The notes beneath the pieces were generated by a model. It did not search any database and was not told where the DNA came from. It worked only from the letters and a program-made list of their open reading frames with translations. From Cryptomeria japonica (Eukaryota; Streptophyta; Pinopsida; Cupressales; Cupressaceae): 64,000 nucleotides of DNA. The stretch lies in NCBI RefSeq assembly GCF_030272615.1, contig NC_081414.1:762355648-762419647 (forward strand), written 5' to 3'. Positions 1-12,077 of this stretch are shown piece by piece. Position 1 is the stretch's first letter. Each line of letters opens with the position of its first letter. Position numbers and translations under genes: made by a program.

Positions 1-29
1 TAGTGTAGGGAAAGGGGTCTTGAGATAGA

Positions 30-1360
30 ACAAGTTGAGGAATGGGGAAATAAACACTAAAGATGCAATACTATCCCCTCTGAAATTAGTTTGTGTGAAG
101 CTTGCAAGTGGAGTTGAAGAGGAGGAGGAACATAATGAGAAAGTTTTTTTCTGGGCTAGCCTTGATTGGGAATTTCAGAGGTATTTGGCGAAGCCTAAGA
201 GATCTTCACAAATGGATCTTCAAGAATTGGGAACCTATTGTGGATGGATGTGTTCAAATTATCTATCCATGTTCTTAGGGTTTCTTCATTGTTGTTTTGG
301 AAGATGTGAGAGAAACAAATAAAGTGTTTTGTGACCACCATTGGAGCTCAAAAGATCATCAAATTCTTATGTTGAAATCAAGACATTCTTTCTTCAATCC
401 TTCTACCAAATCATTTGATCGTATCTCCCTGTGGATGAGGCTTCTAAAACTTCCTCCCTAATCATATCTTGATTCCTATTTTAAAAGATTGGGAAATTGT
501 TTGGATAGTTTCTTATTGGTGAACGAGGGATCCTCAAATCTTCTGGACTCTACTTATGCCTAGATTTTGGTAGAGATGGATGAAATTATGAGTCTCCTTG
601 AGGAGATTAATATCAAAACATTGAATGGTTGTTGGTTGCAATCCTTGGACTATGAGGGTATCCATTTCAAATCAAGAAGATGTTTTCAAAGTTGACATAT
701 TGGTGCTTAGTATACAAAAAGGAGGGTGGAAAAGTTTACCACTTGGTGGAAAATTGTCTCTACACTCCATTACTCAGTGGAGAAACATGGGGTGCACCTT
801 GAGAATGGAATGGATGGTTCCATTGAATTGGCTGAGGTTTCCCAATGTTGAGACTTCTTTAGATAATGTGGCTCTAGTTTTGACAGTGTTAATGCTAGTC
901 ATTATTTGAATGAGGGGCAAGTGGAATCCTCTTTTGCACCATAGAAGCTGGATTCTAAAGACACTATGCCTTTGCGTTGTAAGGGAAGGTAGATCAGACT
1001 GAAGGTGGGAAAATTTAGGTTGGGAATGTGGAGAAGGAGGATGGTTGGCATTTTGTAAAAGTAAAGCACGTCAAAAGATGTAAACAAGAGACTAGTTGTC
1101 ATATGTTTCTCAGATCACACTCTAAGGAAAAGGCTAGATTGTAGTGTTTAGTCCTGACCTGTTAGTGGGTGTTTTTATTTAGTGATTTTGAGTGGGGAGG
1201 GGAATCCTAATTTGTAGCCTCTACTACTATGGGCCAAGCCAAAAACCCTCTCTATTAATATTTTTCAAACTAATCTAATAGGAGTAGGCCCTTCCACCAA
1301 AAAAACTACCAAAAATAAAGACTATGTTAAGTGCTTAAAAATAGCAAATATATTTTCATA
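30..1360 (+). pseudogene. LINE ORF1 relic (DUF4283 type)
   Basis: Decayed ORF1 (RNA-binding, gag-like protein) of a plant non-LTR retrotransposon. No single frame is open. Reading across frames from about 155 gives the DUF4283 pattern: IGNFRGIWRSLRDLHKWIF, then VQIIYPCS..GFFIVVLEDV, then FDRISLWMRLLKLPP. From about 480 comes DSYFKRLGNCLDSFLLVNEG, and at about 635 SLDYEGIPF, which in this family directly precedes the CCHC knuckle. The knuckle itself is eroded here. The relic fades out near 1200-1360 in a basic tail. In-frame stops and shifts are frequent, so it is non-functional. No reverse transcriptase (ORF2) follows. Family assignment is by motif recognition only; a stand-alone DUF4283 host gene relic is the alternative. 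Confidence 0.7.
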
Positions 1361-1445
1361 AATATTTATAGGTATGAATTAAATGAAATAAAATGTAAAG
1401 AGGTATTATACACAACATAATCTGGTTTATAATAGTACATGATCA

Positions 1446-1637
1446 ACTAGTAATATCTCAAAGTAACTAATCTTCATACAACATGAAACATCTTACCTTT
1501 GACAGAGGATGATCCACAAGATTTTAACCCATTAGTATCCCACTAGTAATATCTCAAAGTAACTAATCTTCATACAACATGAAACATCTTACCTTTGACA
1601 GAGGATGATCCACAAGATTTTAACCCATTAGTATCCC
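1446..1637. repeat. 96-bp tandem duplication, two copies
   Basis: Two adjacent copies (1446-1541 and 1542-1637) starting ACTAGTAATATCTCAAAGT and ending TTAGTATCCC are identical by eye. The lack of divergence suggests a recent slippage or unequal-exchange event. No coding content. Confidence 0.92.
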
Positions 1638-2399
1638 ACATAATTCTTAGAACAAAACCCTATGAAATTCATCTATTTGGATTAATGTAGTTATTTATTA
1701 AATTGATTTTTACTTATTTTGATAGTCCATCATGTACTATACAAAGCACTTTGCATTACCTCTTAGGAATAAAAAATATTCTATTATGTTAACCACAATA
1801 CTTATTAAGATCATTTTTTGTAGAATTATTGACAAAGTATAATTACTCAATTCTAATGCATCATCAATAACTAAAATATATTTTTCTTACCATATACTAA
1901 TTTAACTAAATTACAATAACAAAGGGACACTCAACCATGATGCTCTACAACTCATGAACCACTTCATTTCATTATTTCTACCTAATTTCATTGTATTTGG
2001 TGGCTAAACAATAAGAATAGAATCCATCTTTGTCCATAATTCCAAAAATATTAAATACATTTAATAAAATATATATATTGGATTTGAATGATGTGGCAAG
2101 TCAATCAATTATCCATATGAGATAAATAAATAAAATTATATGTATAACACAGTTTTTTTTATTTAAATCAAGTTAACGGAAGAAAATAGAAATAAAAGAA
2201 ATCATTTAACTGATTCAAAGAATAATTGATACTTTAAAAATAAAAAAACTAATAGTATAAATATTTTAAATATATCTATCTAGAGATATCAATTGAAACA
2301 ATTTTATTTAGATTCAAATTATTTTATTTCACTTTTATTTTTATTTTATGTTTTGCTTGATAAAAAGTAAAGCCATTATTTGTATTAAGATCAGGTTTT
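1638..2399. other. AT-rich spacer
   Basis: No gene, RNA gene or transposon motif recognised. Very AT-rich sequence between two LINE relics; ORF2 of either LINE is not visible here. Confidence 0.6.
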
Positions 2400-3867
2400 A
2401 AACCTAAACCTAACCAAGTGGAACTACAACTAGAGAGCCATCTCCCCAAAGAAGAAGAAATCAAAGATCAAAGACCCATACAACAGGTCATAGCACCAAA
2501 TCATCCACAAACACCACTTGAGACAAGAGGATAGAGTGATTGAAAGAGAGAATCCTCTTTCATTGATCTCTTGTTTTTCTTTCCCAACACCTCAATCCAC
2601 CCAACCTCCTACTCAATAACATCACGAGACATCTTACCAAATTCACAAGAGGAAGCCACCTTTCCCTTATTCTCACAAAGTGGGCTGTCATGATTACTCC
2701 CTCAACAGAACCACAACCAGTAGGTTCCTTGTGTTTTAATATTGGCTCTGATTCCTCTAAAACCTTAGACACCTTGTTCGCCTTTTCCTAATTATCAGGT
2801 TTATCAGCTACACTCCTTGCAGTATTCAGGCTTAGCTTATCCTTTAACAATTTTTCCAACTCTTCTACCCTGACTCCCTTTTTTTGAGTGGTAACATCCT
2901 CCTTATCCACAGAATAATGGTGGGAGAAGGCCTCTCTCCATCATGCAGCCACATCTTTCAACTTTTGCTTGCCACAGTTGGCTACTTTGTGGCCAGTTTG
3001 ATAACACCTTGTACATCTAAATGGGATATTTTCATAGTCTACTGATTGCACCTAGATCCCATTTGCAAGCTTCAAAGACAGCTCAGCAGGAGGAGCTTTG
3101 GAAAAATCCATCTCAACTAAAATCTAAGCATACGTGGGAGCTTTCATCCACTCCCAAAAACTTCCCTACAGAGTTACCTATAAATTTAAAACAAGCTTCA
3201 AACCAGAAGTATAAAGGCAAATTAGGCAGCCTTACCCATATTGGGATTTTATTAAATGACAGGGCTAAAAAGTAGGATACCAAGGTTTCATTACCAAAAT
3301 ATGCTTCCCCTCCCAACACCACAACTACTCACATAGGATTGTCGAAGACCACCACAGAAAAGGCTCGAGTGCCAGGATAAATCTGCACATCTCCAATCAA
3401 AAAGGGCTTCCAGCAATTTGTGATCCATTTATGTGAATCAATCAGACTTGGCTAGAGATCTAGAAAGTAGCAAGTCAATCCCATCTCTAGGAAATAATGT
3501 TCATTCTCTTTTATTTCTTTAGAGATTTCTACGTCTAAGCTTACCATTGGCCTGTTAGAAGTTGGAGCCTCCCAAAACAAGGGAAATCATGATTCTTTGG
3601 AGCCCCCTCTGTCGCAACTTATTGAGATGTCAAGCCCCTTTCAAAAGCCTGCTCTTATGAGTTATTGAACCCCCCATAGGTTTCTCTCCTTAAATGAATG
3701 ACAAACTTTGCATTGCCACCAGATCCATTGCCATTACTGGTCAGTATAAAGTTTGCCCTGGCAAAGATAGAGGACCCATGCACGGGTGCACATGACCCAT
3801 CCAAAACCCCAGTCAAAACCCTAGAAGATGAGGGAAAACTTTGGTAGCATCGCAAAGTTCTTTCCAC
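2400..3867 (-). pseudogene. LINE ORF1 relic with zinc knuckle
   Basis: Antisense relic of a plant LINE ORF1. Reading the minus strand from 3867: a possible N-terminus beginning MERTLRCYQSF, then DUF4283 pieces around 3440-3330 (WITNCWKPFLIGDVQIYPG, then FSVVVFDNP) and 3322-3113 (IPIWVRLPNLPLYFW, then FKFIGNSVGKFLGVDES). Next comes a clear knuckle at about 3030-2970: VDYENIPFRCTRCYQTGHKV followed by ANC, a CX2CX4HX4C pattern. Several stops (for example just before the knuckle) and frame changes show it is dead. The end near 2400 has a basic tail but no ORF2. It lies head-to-head with the Helitron and is a different copy from the relic at 30-1360. Confidence 0.8.
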
Positions 3868-4106
3868 TTCAAATTATATTTATTACATACAAAAAAATAT
3901 TTAAATTATATACTCAACCTAACTACAAAAGTTTGAATTCAATTTTTTATACAATGACTAAATAAATTGAATTAGAAAAATTCAGTGTCAAAATTCAATT
4001 AAACATTCATTCCAAAAATATTGAATTCAATTATATTTAATAATAAACTAATAATATTCTAATATAATATAATTAGATCAATGTACATGACTCATATATT
4101 TCTTAT

Positions 4107-7074
4107 TTGTTTAACAAATTTGTACAAATGGGTCGATCGAAGAAATTTTTTGAATCTAATGAACAAAGAAAGGAATATAAAAGAGAATATCAAAGAGAAT
4201 ATCAGAGACAATATAGGAAACAAAAAAATGAACAAATGTCAGATGCCCAAAAGGAAGAGCAAAAGAGGCAAAGGAATGAAACAAAAAGAGCTATAGATGC
4301 ATCTAGAAGACTACAACTATCAACTCAAGAATTACGAGCACAACATAGTAAATCTAAAATTTTACACAAAAAATCAGTTTTTAGGAGGAACCTCTCTGAA
4401 CAATGTTGAATCAAAATAACACACAAAACATTGGAAATTTTCGAGAAGGGGAATCCCAACCACCTGAACTAGCATGTCTGACGCAAGTAGAAGAAATGCT
4501 TATCGCACGCATAAATCCAATATTACAAGTTACGCATGCCACAGGTGGTTAGTTCAAATATAAAGGACACACAATTAGCTTTCCACAACACATCAAAAAA
4601 ATAGCGGAAAAATTGCCACATTGTATTACAAGCTTGCCAATAATTATAGTATGAAGGAGAGATCAACATGGGATGAGTTATAATTGTACTAAAAACAGAG
4701 AGCATGTGTATAGAGAACTATTGTACAAAATTAAGAATGACAAGTTTTATGGAGACGTGACGATTGAAACATGTGCACTTGAAAATTTATCAAAAGGAGC
4801 TAATCAAAATATATTTGAACAGCGAAAAATTGTAAACATGGAATTAGATTTTGATACAAATGAAATTGTGTTTGTCGGACCGCTCTTGGAAACTAAAGAA
4901 GATAACATTATTGATCACACAACATCGATGGCATCAAAACCACCAAATGCACAAAGAGAGATGGATTTGATTCATGCATGGATTAACAATAAAAACACAA
5001 ATCCATCATCATTGATCGAGTGGCCAGGAATTGGTGGATCTCCAATCTTGATGAATATACTACATTGGGACTACTAGATATGGCATTCCTGATATTGTTT
5101 CCCGATAGGAAATGTGACTGGTTGGATCATCGGATCAAACAAGTACATCTCTATGAATATGCAAAGCATCTAATTCTATATAGAGATAATTGTTCTGGGA
5201 AGCATCTCAGGTTCTGATATTACATTACAAATATGATTATGAGGCATCAAGCACAAATGTCAATAACTATTTTCATCAAAAGAAATCTAGGTGAATTGCC
5301 AATCACAATAATGGAACTACGTGAGAACATGGAGAATATTCCAAACTCACATTTGGCTGATAGGTTGATGTGATTTGGTACAACTCTAAGAGGTACAAGA
5401 TCTTACTGGACAAAATGTCGAGCAAAACTAACAGACATGCTACATCAGATTGGAACGTCGACTATATTTTTCACTTTAAGTGCCCCTGATTTGTATTGGC
5501 TAGACTTACATGCACTCATGCCAGGTATAACATCGTCAAATCCACGTGAAGCTCAACTATGGCAAAAAAAAATGTCATTGATAATTTTTGCACAATACAT
5601 GCATCTACAAAACTCCAATTTTAGAAACCATGTCCTTGAGAAAGGATTTGATGTTAGAGATTATTGGTATCGATATGAATGGAAACATAGAGGATCTGCA
5701 CATGTACATGGATTTCTCTGGATACATGGATCGCCAGAGATGGATAACATTGATTGGCCAAATGATGTACAACGAAAAAAGTGCAGAAAAATATTTTGAC
5801 AGCATTATTCATGCATAGAACCCTAGAGAAGATAGACATCGACAAAATCTGCAAGTATGTTTACAACTATTTGTTGATCTTTGTAAAAAACTTCATTATC
5901 AACATCCTTATAAAATCATAAATTAATCTATTCAAAATTTATTTGCAGCCATTTTGAGATTTCTCCTTCCATCCATGTCTCAAAAACACAAGACAACTTG
6001 CAGAAGCTGATTTTAACAATGACTATGAAGAAATACTCAACACAGTTGAAAGACATACGATGTGCAAAGAAGGAGCATGTCTACGTAATAAAAAAGGAAG
6101 AATGGTTTGCAGGTAACGTTTTTGGTAAGAAATATAATTTGACAACAATTTTCATAGTAGAATACATTGAAAAATTATACAACCATCTGACAATTTTAAC
6201 CAATAGATACAACGCTCCGTGGCCAATTAATTTGCATGGTTCAAAAATGTACAATGATCCACAGATGGGTGAGAAGAAGTTTGAACCTGCACGAAATGAT
6301 GATAGAGTAAACACACAAAACTAGTACATATTACAACTTTGGAGAGCAAACATTGATTGGCAACCCGTTCTCTCAAGACATGCAGTAATTAAATACATCA
6401 CAAAGTATGCAGCCAAATCAGAGAAAAGTTCTGAAACATACCAACAGATGTTACTATGGTTGGAAAATATTGAAAACCAAGATGATTCTGCAACAAAGGC
6501 TTATCAAAAACTACTAACTAAAACAATAATTGAGAGAGACATTGGAGCACAAGAAACGAGCCACATGCTATTGGAATTGACATTGGTAGAAAGTAGCAGA
6601 AATTTTTTTAATTTGAATGTCTCCACTGAAGTTTTCAAGTGCATGGTAGAAGATGTTGAAAAAAATGATGAAGAACAGATAGTCTCATTCTTAGATGCAT
6701 ATCGAAACATACCATTTTCTATGGAAGAAATATAATTGATTGATGCAGCAAAATTATGGATATACAATCCGAAAAGAAAAAGTGAGAACAAATGGAACCT
6801 GCGGAAAAGAGCAACTATTGTTCGAGTATTCCCTAGGTTCATGTCCATTCCCACATGTGGATCAGAGAAATGGTTCACATTTTGTTTTTTAGAATTGCTA
6901 CTATACGAACCTTTTCTCAACATTGAAAGGGACATTGGGAATAATCATGATACAATACAGACAAATTGGGATAACTACAATTACAATCAATGGCATGTGC
7001 AACGGAGAATAGAAACTGAGAATGATGACAACTTTGAACTCTCTGAAACTAAAGAAAATGATACTAGGCAATAA
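4107..7074 (+). pseudogene. Helitron Rep (HUH endonuclease) part
   Basis: Rep nicks and joins DNA during rolling-circle transposition. Reading across frames: a basic, coiled N-terminus (KEYKREYQREYQRQYRKQKN, 4107-4409); the DUF6570-like block with EEMLIARINPILQVTHATGG and KGHTISFPQHIKKIAEKLP (4480-4610); then the Helitron N domain (NMIMRH near 5233, TRSYWTKCRAKLTDMLHQIG near 5400, SAPDLYWLDLHALMPG near 5490). The HUH motif is RGSAHVHGFLWI with HVH codons at 5701-5709. The paired catalytic tyrosines are Tyr 6394-6396 and Tyr 6406-6408 in YITKYAAK. Stops occur for example near 4550, 4652, 5216 and 6115, and frame changes near 5040 and 5800. A GT-AG intron at 5855-5948 restores frame between its flanks. 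Catalytic residues survive although the reading frame does not. Confidence 0.88.
5855..5948 (+). other. Intron 1 of the Helitron gene (predicted)
   Basis: Begins GTATGT and ends TTTGCAG, 94 bp, AT-rich. The upstream exon ends NPREDRHRQNLQ on a complete codon. Downstream, the same frame reads into HPCLKNTRQLAEADFNNDYE, the conserved block that follows in Helitron Rep, after one stop codon. Splicing therefore keeps frame, which supports the call; no transcript evidence is available. Confidence 0.6.
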
Positions 7075-7732
7075 GAAACAACAAAAAACAAGTGGGACAT
7101 ATTATCTAGGCTTCACCATGGCCAAATAATGCAAACTTCAAAGTTAGAAATGCTCGGCAAGAGGGACTTAGATAAAGAGACAAATTGGTCCACTGATTAT
7201 GAAGGTGAATAATATACTGACAAGGCCATGAATTTCATTGCCACCATCAAAAATATTGGTTCTCTCATCCATGATGATATACCATAGATTGTCAATTGTC
7301 ACAACCTCAGCAATCAAGAGGAATAGGCACTCAATATTATCTTTTCACACTACCTCACAAATGGAAGAAAGCCTCCTTTATTCATGATAATTCAAGGTAC
7401 GGTTGGAATAGGAAAATCACATTTAATAGGTGCTATAAATAAAGCACCAAAAAATGTTTCCATTGCAAATCGATCTCCTCTACTTGTGCTTGCACTAACC
7501 GGTGTTGCTTCCTTCAATATAGGAGCATCGACCATTTATTCAAGACTAAGAATACCCATAAGAGATTTTCTAGATCTTCAAGGAACAAGACTAACAACCT
7601 TCCTAGAGAAGATGGCACATGTCAGATATATCTTGATCGATGAAATAAGCTTTATTGGCGAAAGGTTATTGGAGAACATAGATGCACGTCTACACCAAGC
7701 TTTTCCTTCAAATGCTAATGAAAATTTCACAA

Positions 7733-7865
7733 GTATGTCTTCTATGAAAGTTTTAAAAATTATAATTATTTCATTCTATTTCAACTATTTACTATAGAAA
7801 TGTTTAAATGTGAGTATCATGATACATTAAAAGTAAGATAATTAAGAGTTCTCAAAATTGTTCAG
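7733..7865 (+). other. Intron 2 of the Helitron gene (predicted)
   Basis: Begins GTATGT, ends TTGTTCAG, 133 bp. Joining the exons converts ...NENFT-R-ISMILVGYLGQLP into one uninterrupted frame with the codon split after its first base. That is the continuation expected for PIF1 helicases, so this is the best supported of the three introns. Confidence 0.75.
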
Positions 7866-8794
7866 GAATATCTATGATTCTGGTTGGCTATCTTGGACAA
7901 TTGCCTCTAGTGAACAATAAGCCACCATATAATAGCAGAAGACGGGCAAAACTTTTGTGGGAATAATTTAGAAACATTATTACTTTGGATCATATCTATT
8001 GACAAGAAGGCCAAGACAGTGACCAATAACGCTTTCAACAATTGTTAATGAACATAAGAGATGTAAAACCAACATTGGATGATTGGATATTACTAATGAC
8101 AAGGTCTTCTATGACAATTGATACAACAAGCAACCAAGAATTTGATAGTTGTGTGCATTTATTTTCAACAAATGACAATGTTCACAACCACAACAAGAAA
8201 AAATTACAATCATTAAAAAATCCAGTTGCACAAAGCATTGCATCAAAAGTACGAAATGTTACTACTAACGAAAGTGGAATGGATGATGAAATTGATGTAG
8301 AATTATTATTATCCAAAAATGCCAGAGTAATATTGACATTAAATATATTGATAGAAGTAGGACTTGTCAATAGAGCTTTAGGAAATATTAGAAACATTAT
8401 TTGTAAACGCAGAAGTGCACCACCTCAACCACCAGCATACGTTTTAGTTAAATTTGACAATTACTCTGGACTACCATTCGATGATCATCATCCATCCACA
8501 ATTCCAATTCCATCAATTGAAAGAGGTGGCTCTTCTCAAATACCATTGCGCTTGGCATGGCACTAACGATACACAAATCTCAAGGGCTCACTCTTCAAAA
8601 GGCTACCATCGATATAGGGCCAACCGAAAGAACTGGTCTGATGTTCATGAAAATCTCTTGCACTAAAAGCTTATAGGGACTACGGATCATGCCACCATTC
8701 CGCTATGATAGGTATGAGAAATTGAACAAAGGAAAACAAGTCATTAGCAGGAAAAGAGAAGAAGAAAGGCTTCAATCCATCAAGAACAATTCAC

Positions 8795-8937
8795 GTAAGT
8801 TTTTCTTTCATGAAGTACATCTAATTTCCACTTACTTTAATAGTACTATATTATAAAAATTAAAACCTGTTAATGACAATCAAAATTTTCAATAATAAGA
8901 ATGACAATCTTAATCGTAATTTGCTTTCTTCTTATAG
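8795..8937 (+). other. Intron 3 of the Helitron gene (predicted)
   Basis: Consensus donor GTAAGT directly after the basic helicase C-terminus, acceptor CTTATAG, 143 bp. The downstream exon is short and broken by a stop, so the junction cannot be checked by homology. Confidence 0.45.
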
Positions 8938-8970
8938 GACCCTAACATAAATTTGACGTCATGGAAAACA

Positions 8971-9888
8971 CAATGAAATTTCTATGACATCAATATCGCT
9001 CTATACAAATGAAAATGTACATTACTCCCCCTCCATATTATAGAATAAGGTTTTCAATTTTTCCAACCATTAATTATAAACAATTTTACCTCTAAATTGG
9101 CATATTCTAAAATGTTAATATTAATGTCATTGCTTTTGTTTTTAGTAGGTGCTTCACATAATCCCAAAGACATGGACACAACTTTTACATTCATAAGTAC
9201 CAATTGTAAAATGTATTGCATTGACTATCACTGCAATATATAATTGTAATACCCTTCCAATTTATATTTCTCTACTTGTATAGATGTTGAATGAATTTGT
9301 ACACATGTTCAAACAAACCACACTTCACTCAATGTTCTCAAATTTTATCATCACGCGCTATAATTTTTTTGATTCATGTCTGCTACACATACAGTGACTA
9401 TGGTGACATAAAAATCATTCTGAAATTGGAGTATATTTTACAAATGTATTTTATTAATATATGAATTGTTCAAAATATTTCAATAACGCTCACTCAATTA
9501 GCTTATTTGATTATTAATTCAATTAACATTAACAACTAATTAATTATTTAAATATAATCAAAATTCTATTGGTAATTTTTAATGAATCTTTTCAAATTCT
9601 GATATTTATTATACTATGAAATATGAAAAATGTATTTAAATAATGTATTAAACTCAATTTATTTTACTCAAAATGTTTAAAATATTTGAACCTAAATGAG
9701 CACCATCACCCCTATGACCGTAAATTCTAAAAATAATTCCTATGCATGATTATCATTAATTCTAACTCTGATCCTAACCCTAAATCTACACCTAAACCCA
9801 AAAAATTAAGCCTAAACCTAATAATACAACAACCAATTTATATATTATCTACTTATTTAATATATTCTACCTTGTGCGGCCACTCCTA
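8971..9888. other. AT-rich spacer, possible Helitron 3' flank
   Basis: No ORF or motif recognised. It may still belong to the Helitron if its 3' end is the CTAG at 10044-10047. Confidence 0.5.
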
Positions 9889-10047
9889 CTAGAATATATA
9901 TTATCTTATTATATATAAAATACGTCAACTCGTATCTTTCTCAAGGCACATATTTTTAATCAATTTTATATCCTAATGTCGAATAGAAGCCAAGAGAAGG
10001 ATATGAGTTGGCGTATTTTATATATAATAAGAATATATATATGCTAG
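9889..10047. mobile_element. Foldback (MITE-like) element or Helitron 3' hairpin
   Basis: Long imperfect inverted repeat. The left arm runs CTAGAATATATAT..CTTATTATATATAAAATACG..CAACTCGTATCTTTCTC and its right arm mirror is GAGAAGGATATGAGTTGGCG..TATTTTATATATAATAAG..CTAG. Arms are about 55-60 bp with few mismatches, around a roughly 45-bp loop, and both outer ends are CTAG. No coding capacity. It can be read as a MITE with CTAG ends, or as the subterminal hairpin plus CTAG-T 3' end of the Helitron upstream, although its stem is much longer than the usual Helitron hairpin. Confidence 0.7.
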
Positions 10048-10679
10048 TTTACTATTCTTGTTAAGTAATTCAGTTTTAAAAAATCTATAAATATAAATTA
10101 CATGATCCATATTACATGGTTCTCATAATTTATCAAATGGACAATTTATTAATTTAGATAATAACCATCAATATTTAGTATCTAACAATATTATACATAT
10201 GGTTATCAACTAAACTATGAGTATTGATCCAAGCAATATTTAGGCATGTATCATAAATAAATATTATGCCTATGTACATTTATTAAGTAAATTTTGAATG
10301 TATATAATGTTTAAAATAATTATCAACTTAAAAATATTTTCAAATAGACAATATAATTATTGGATGAAATGATCATTGATCTAATAATACTTTAATATAA
10401 AATCTGAATTGTTCAAATATTATTAATATTAATCATAATATTAAATAGTTAAATGTGGTCAATATGTAAAATACCTCATTGTTTGTGTACATATTGGTTT
10501 ACCCAACAATCTAATGTTAAATAATTGTAAGTTAAACTTAAATATTAAACTATATGAATATTTAATCATAATCATAATCTTTTTTAATAGTAACAAGTTT
10601 ATTATATTATTTCTATTTATATTGATAGTTATCTATTTATTTTAATAAATAAATAAAAGATAATTAAAAATAATATTAT
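10048..10679. other. AT-rich spacer
   Basis: No gene or recognised element; long A/T runs only. Confidence 0.6.
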
Positions 10680-11186
10680 TATTGGTATAAATAATTATTT
10701 GTCATGGATATTATTACACCTTACTTAAGTTTACTTAGGAAATGCATTTCATAGTAGTTTGGGTATGAGACACTCGGTGTTTGTGCCACATTGGGATAGT
10801 GTGTGTAGGAGAATTTCTACCTTTTATGTTGTTGATCTTGTTAGTACTCTATCATATCCACTTATTGTGGAGTTATAATTCCACCTTCAGTGCGTGACCC
10901 ACCTCATGTGGAATATTTTATTGTTTCTCCTACCTACCACACCTATTTCCTACCTACCCTTGTTTCTTATTGAGCCACATGTCATTTTTGTGTGCTCACA
11001 TATCCCTAGCCTTGCCTATATAAGCAGGCTCATCTACATTGTTTGTACGGGCAATCATTGAACATCTTCTAATGATCCAGTTGATCATATTTTACATCTT
11101 GATAGAATACAATTTATTCCTATCATATATTTTGTTCTCTCTTATTTGTGTTTTCTATTGCCTCTAGATCTTGAAAACATCTCACA
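10680..11186 (+). repeat. 5' LTR of the copia element
   Basis: Matches 13380-13865 over its length. The start is inferred by alignment (TATT here, TGTT in the 3' LTR), and the end is the CACA just before the primer site. Promoter TATATAAG at 11017-11024. Carries an extra roughly 18-bp CCTACCTACC-type segment absent from the 3' LTR. Confidence 0.82.
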
Positions 11187-11198
11187 TGGTATCAGAGC
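11187..11198 (+). promoter_or_regulatory. Primer binding site, initiator-Met tRNA
   Basis: TGGTATCAGAGC is complementary to the 3' end of plant initiator methionine tRNA and is the standard minus-strand primer site of Ty1/copia elements. It abuts the 5' LTR. Confidence 0.93.
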
Positions 11199-11954
11199 TA
11201 TTAGAGTGTCATTGGTTTGTCAATTGAGAGAAATCTGATGCTATTTGGGGTTTTATATTTTGGAGCTTTCTATTGCAAGTTATTATTGAAGCTTGATCGG
11301 TCAAATATGAGGTCACCATTGGATTGAGGAGGTCCAAGAAATTTAGTTTTGCCTTTTGTTTCATCCAAATCAAACTTCGGAGGCCAAATCTAGAGGCATT
11401 TAAAGTTTGAAGCTACGGTGGAAATTTTTCAAAAATCATTATTTTTGCAGACAATTTTCAAATAGTGATATCTCACTCATCCAGACTCCTTTTTTCGAGC
11501 AATTTATTTTGTTTTGGGATAGAATTTTGTGATGTGTACAATGGTGGAGGATTTTTCTGATTTTCGGATACAAGTTTTTTCTGAAATCGTGAGATCCCAA
11601 TTTTTAAAACTTTGGAAGCTTCGTTCGGGCTCATATCGACTCCTTTTCAGGTGCCGTTTTTTTTTTTAAAGTGCATAATTTTTTGTCTACTTTCATAATC
11701 TGTCATTTATTGGAAGTGATTTTGAGTAGAAATTGTACTCTCAGTATTTGGTCATTTTTTTGCCTATTTGGTACTTTTATTTTGTTTGGATCTTAGTTTA
11801 GATCACTAGCAGTATTTGTTGAAGTCTTTTACATCTCATTTTCAGAAGTTGTAAAATTGAAATCAGAAGTCCACCTTGCCTTGCTTTTCAAGTGGCCTAT
11901 TGAACATGCACTAAGTATAAAGTGCCAAATCATGATTTTTTTTGGGGGGGGGGT

Positions 11955-12035
11955 TTCTTGATTGAGTAATTTGGGGGGATTTCTTGATTGAGTAATTTGG
12001 GGGGATTTCTTGATTGAGTAATTTGGGGGGGCGTC
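11955..12035 (+). repeat. 26-bp tandem repeat, three copies
   Basis: TTCTTGATTGAGTAATTTGG followed by a G run repeats at 11955, 11981 and 12007, just upstream of gag in the leader. Likely slippage across the G runs. Confidence 0.9.
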
Positions 12036-12077
12036 TCTTGTGATTTTGTGCTCTTGTGTTCCTTTTTTTTTTCTACT

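Larger units (their letters stand above)
4081..8970 (+). mobile_element. Helitron, decayed autonomous copy
   Basis: Rolling-circle DNA transposon carrying a Rep (HUH endonuclease) and PIF1-type helicase gene in the usual plant Helitron order. The termini were not determined: Helitrons start with TC and end with a hairpin plus CTRR, and the only hairpin-plus-CTAG candidate nearby is at 9889-10047, about 1 kb beyond the last recognisable coding sequence. Coding parts are listed separately. The gene is broken by several stops and frameshifts, yet domain order, HUH motif, two-tyrosine motif, Walker A and the helicase C-terminal motif are all recognisable. Confidence 0.85.
7080..8970 (+). pseudogene. 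Helitron PIF1-like helicase part
   Basis: DNA helicase half of the Helitron protein, which unwinds the transposing strand. Upstream lead-in ALNIIFSHYLTNGKKPPLF, then Walker A GTVGIGKS (7396-7419; family norm GTAGTGKS) and Walker B YILIDEISFI near 7640. After a 133-bp intron comes ISMILVGYLGQLPLVNNKPP (motif of the ILVGDFGQLPPV kind). The 8042-8566 stretch is the middle domain, with SKNARVILTLNILIEVGLVN matching the usual GARVMLTxNLW..GLVNG. Then, across a frame change near 8555, the C-terminal superfamily 1 motif (LTIHKSQGLTLQKA) and the RYDRYEKL tail are recognisable. Stops near 7964 and 8000 and the shift near 8555 kill it. A third intron (8795-8937) is predicted near the C-terminus. Confidence 0.85.

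Noticed and set aside
6504-6935. 143-codon minus ORF inside the Helitron
   Set aside because: Shadow of the Rep coding sequence, whose plus-strand translation carries the family motifs.
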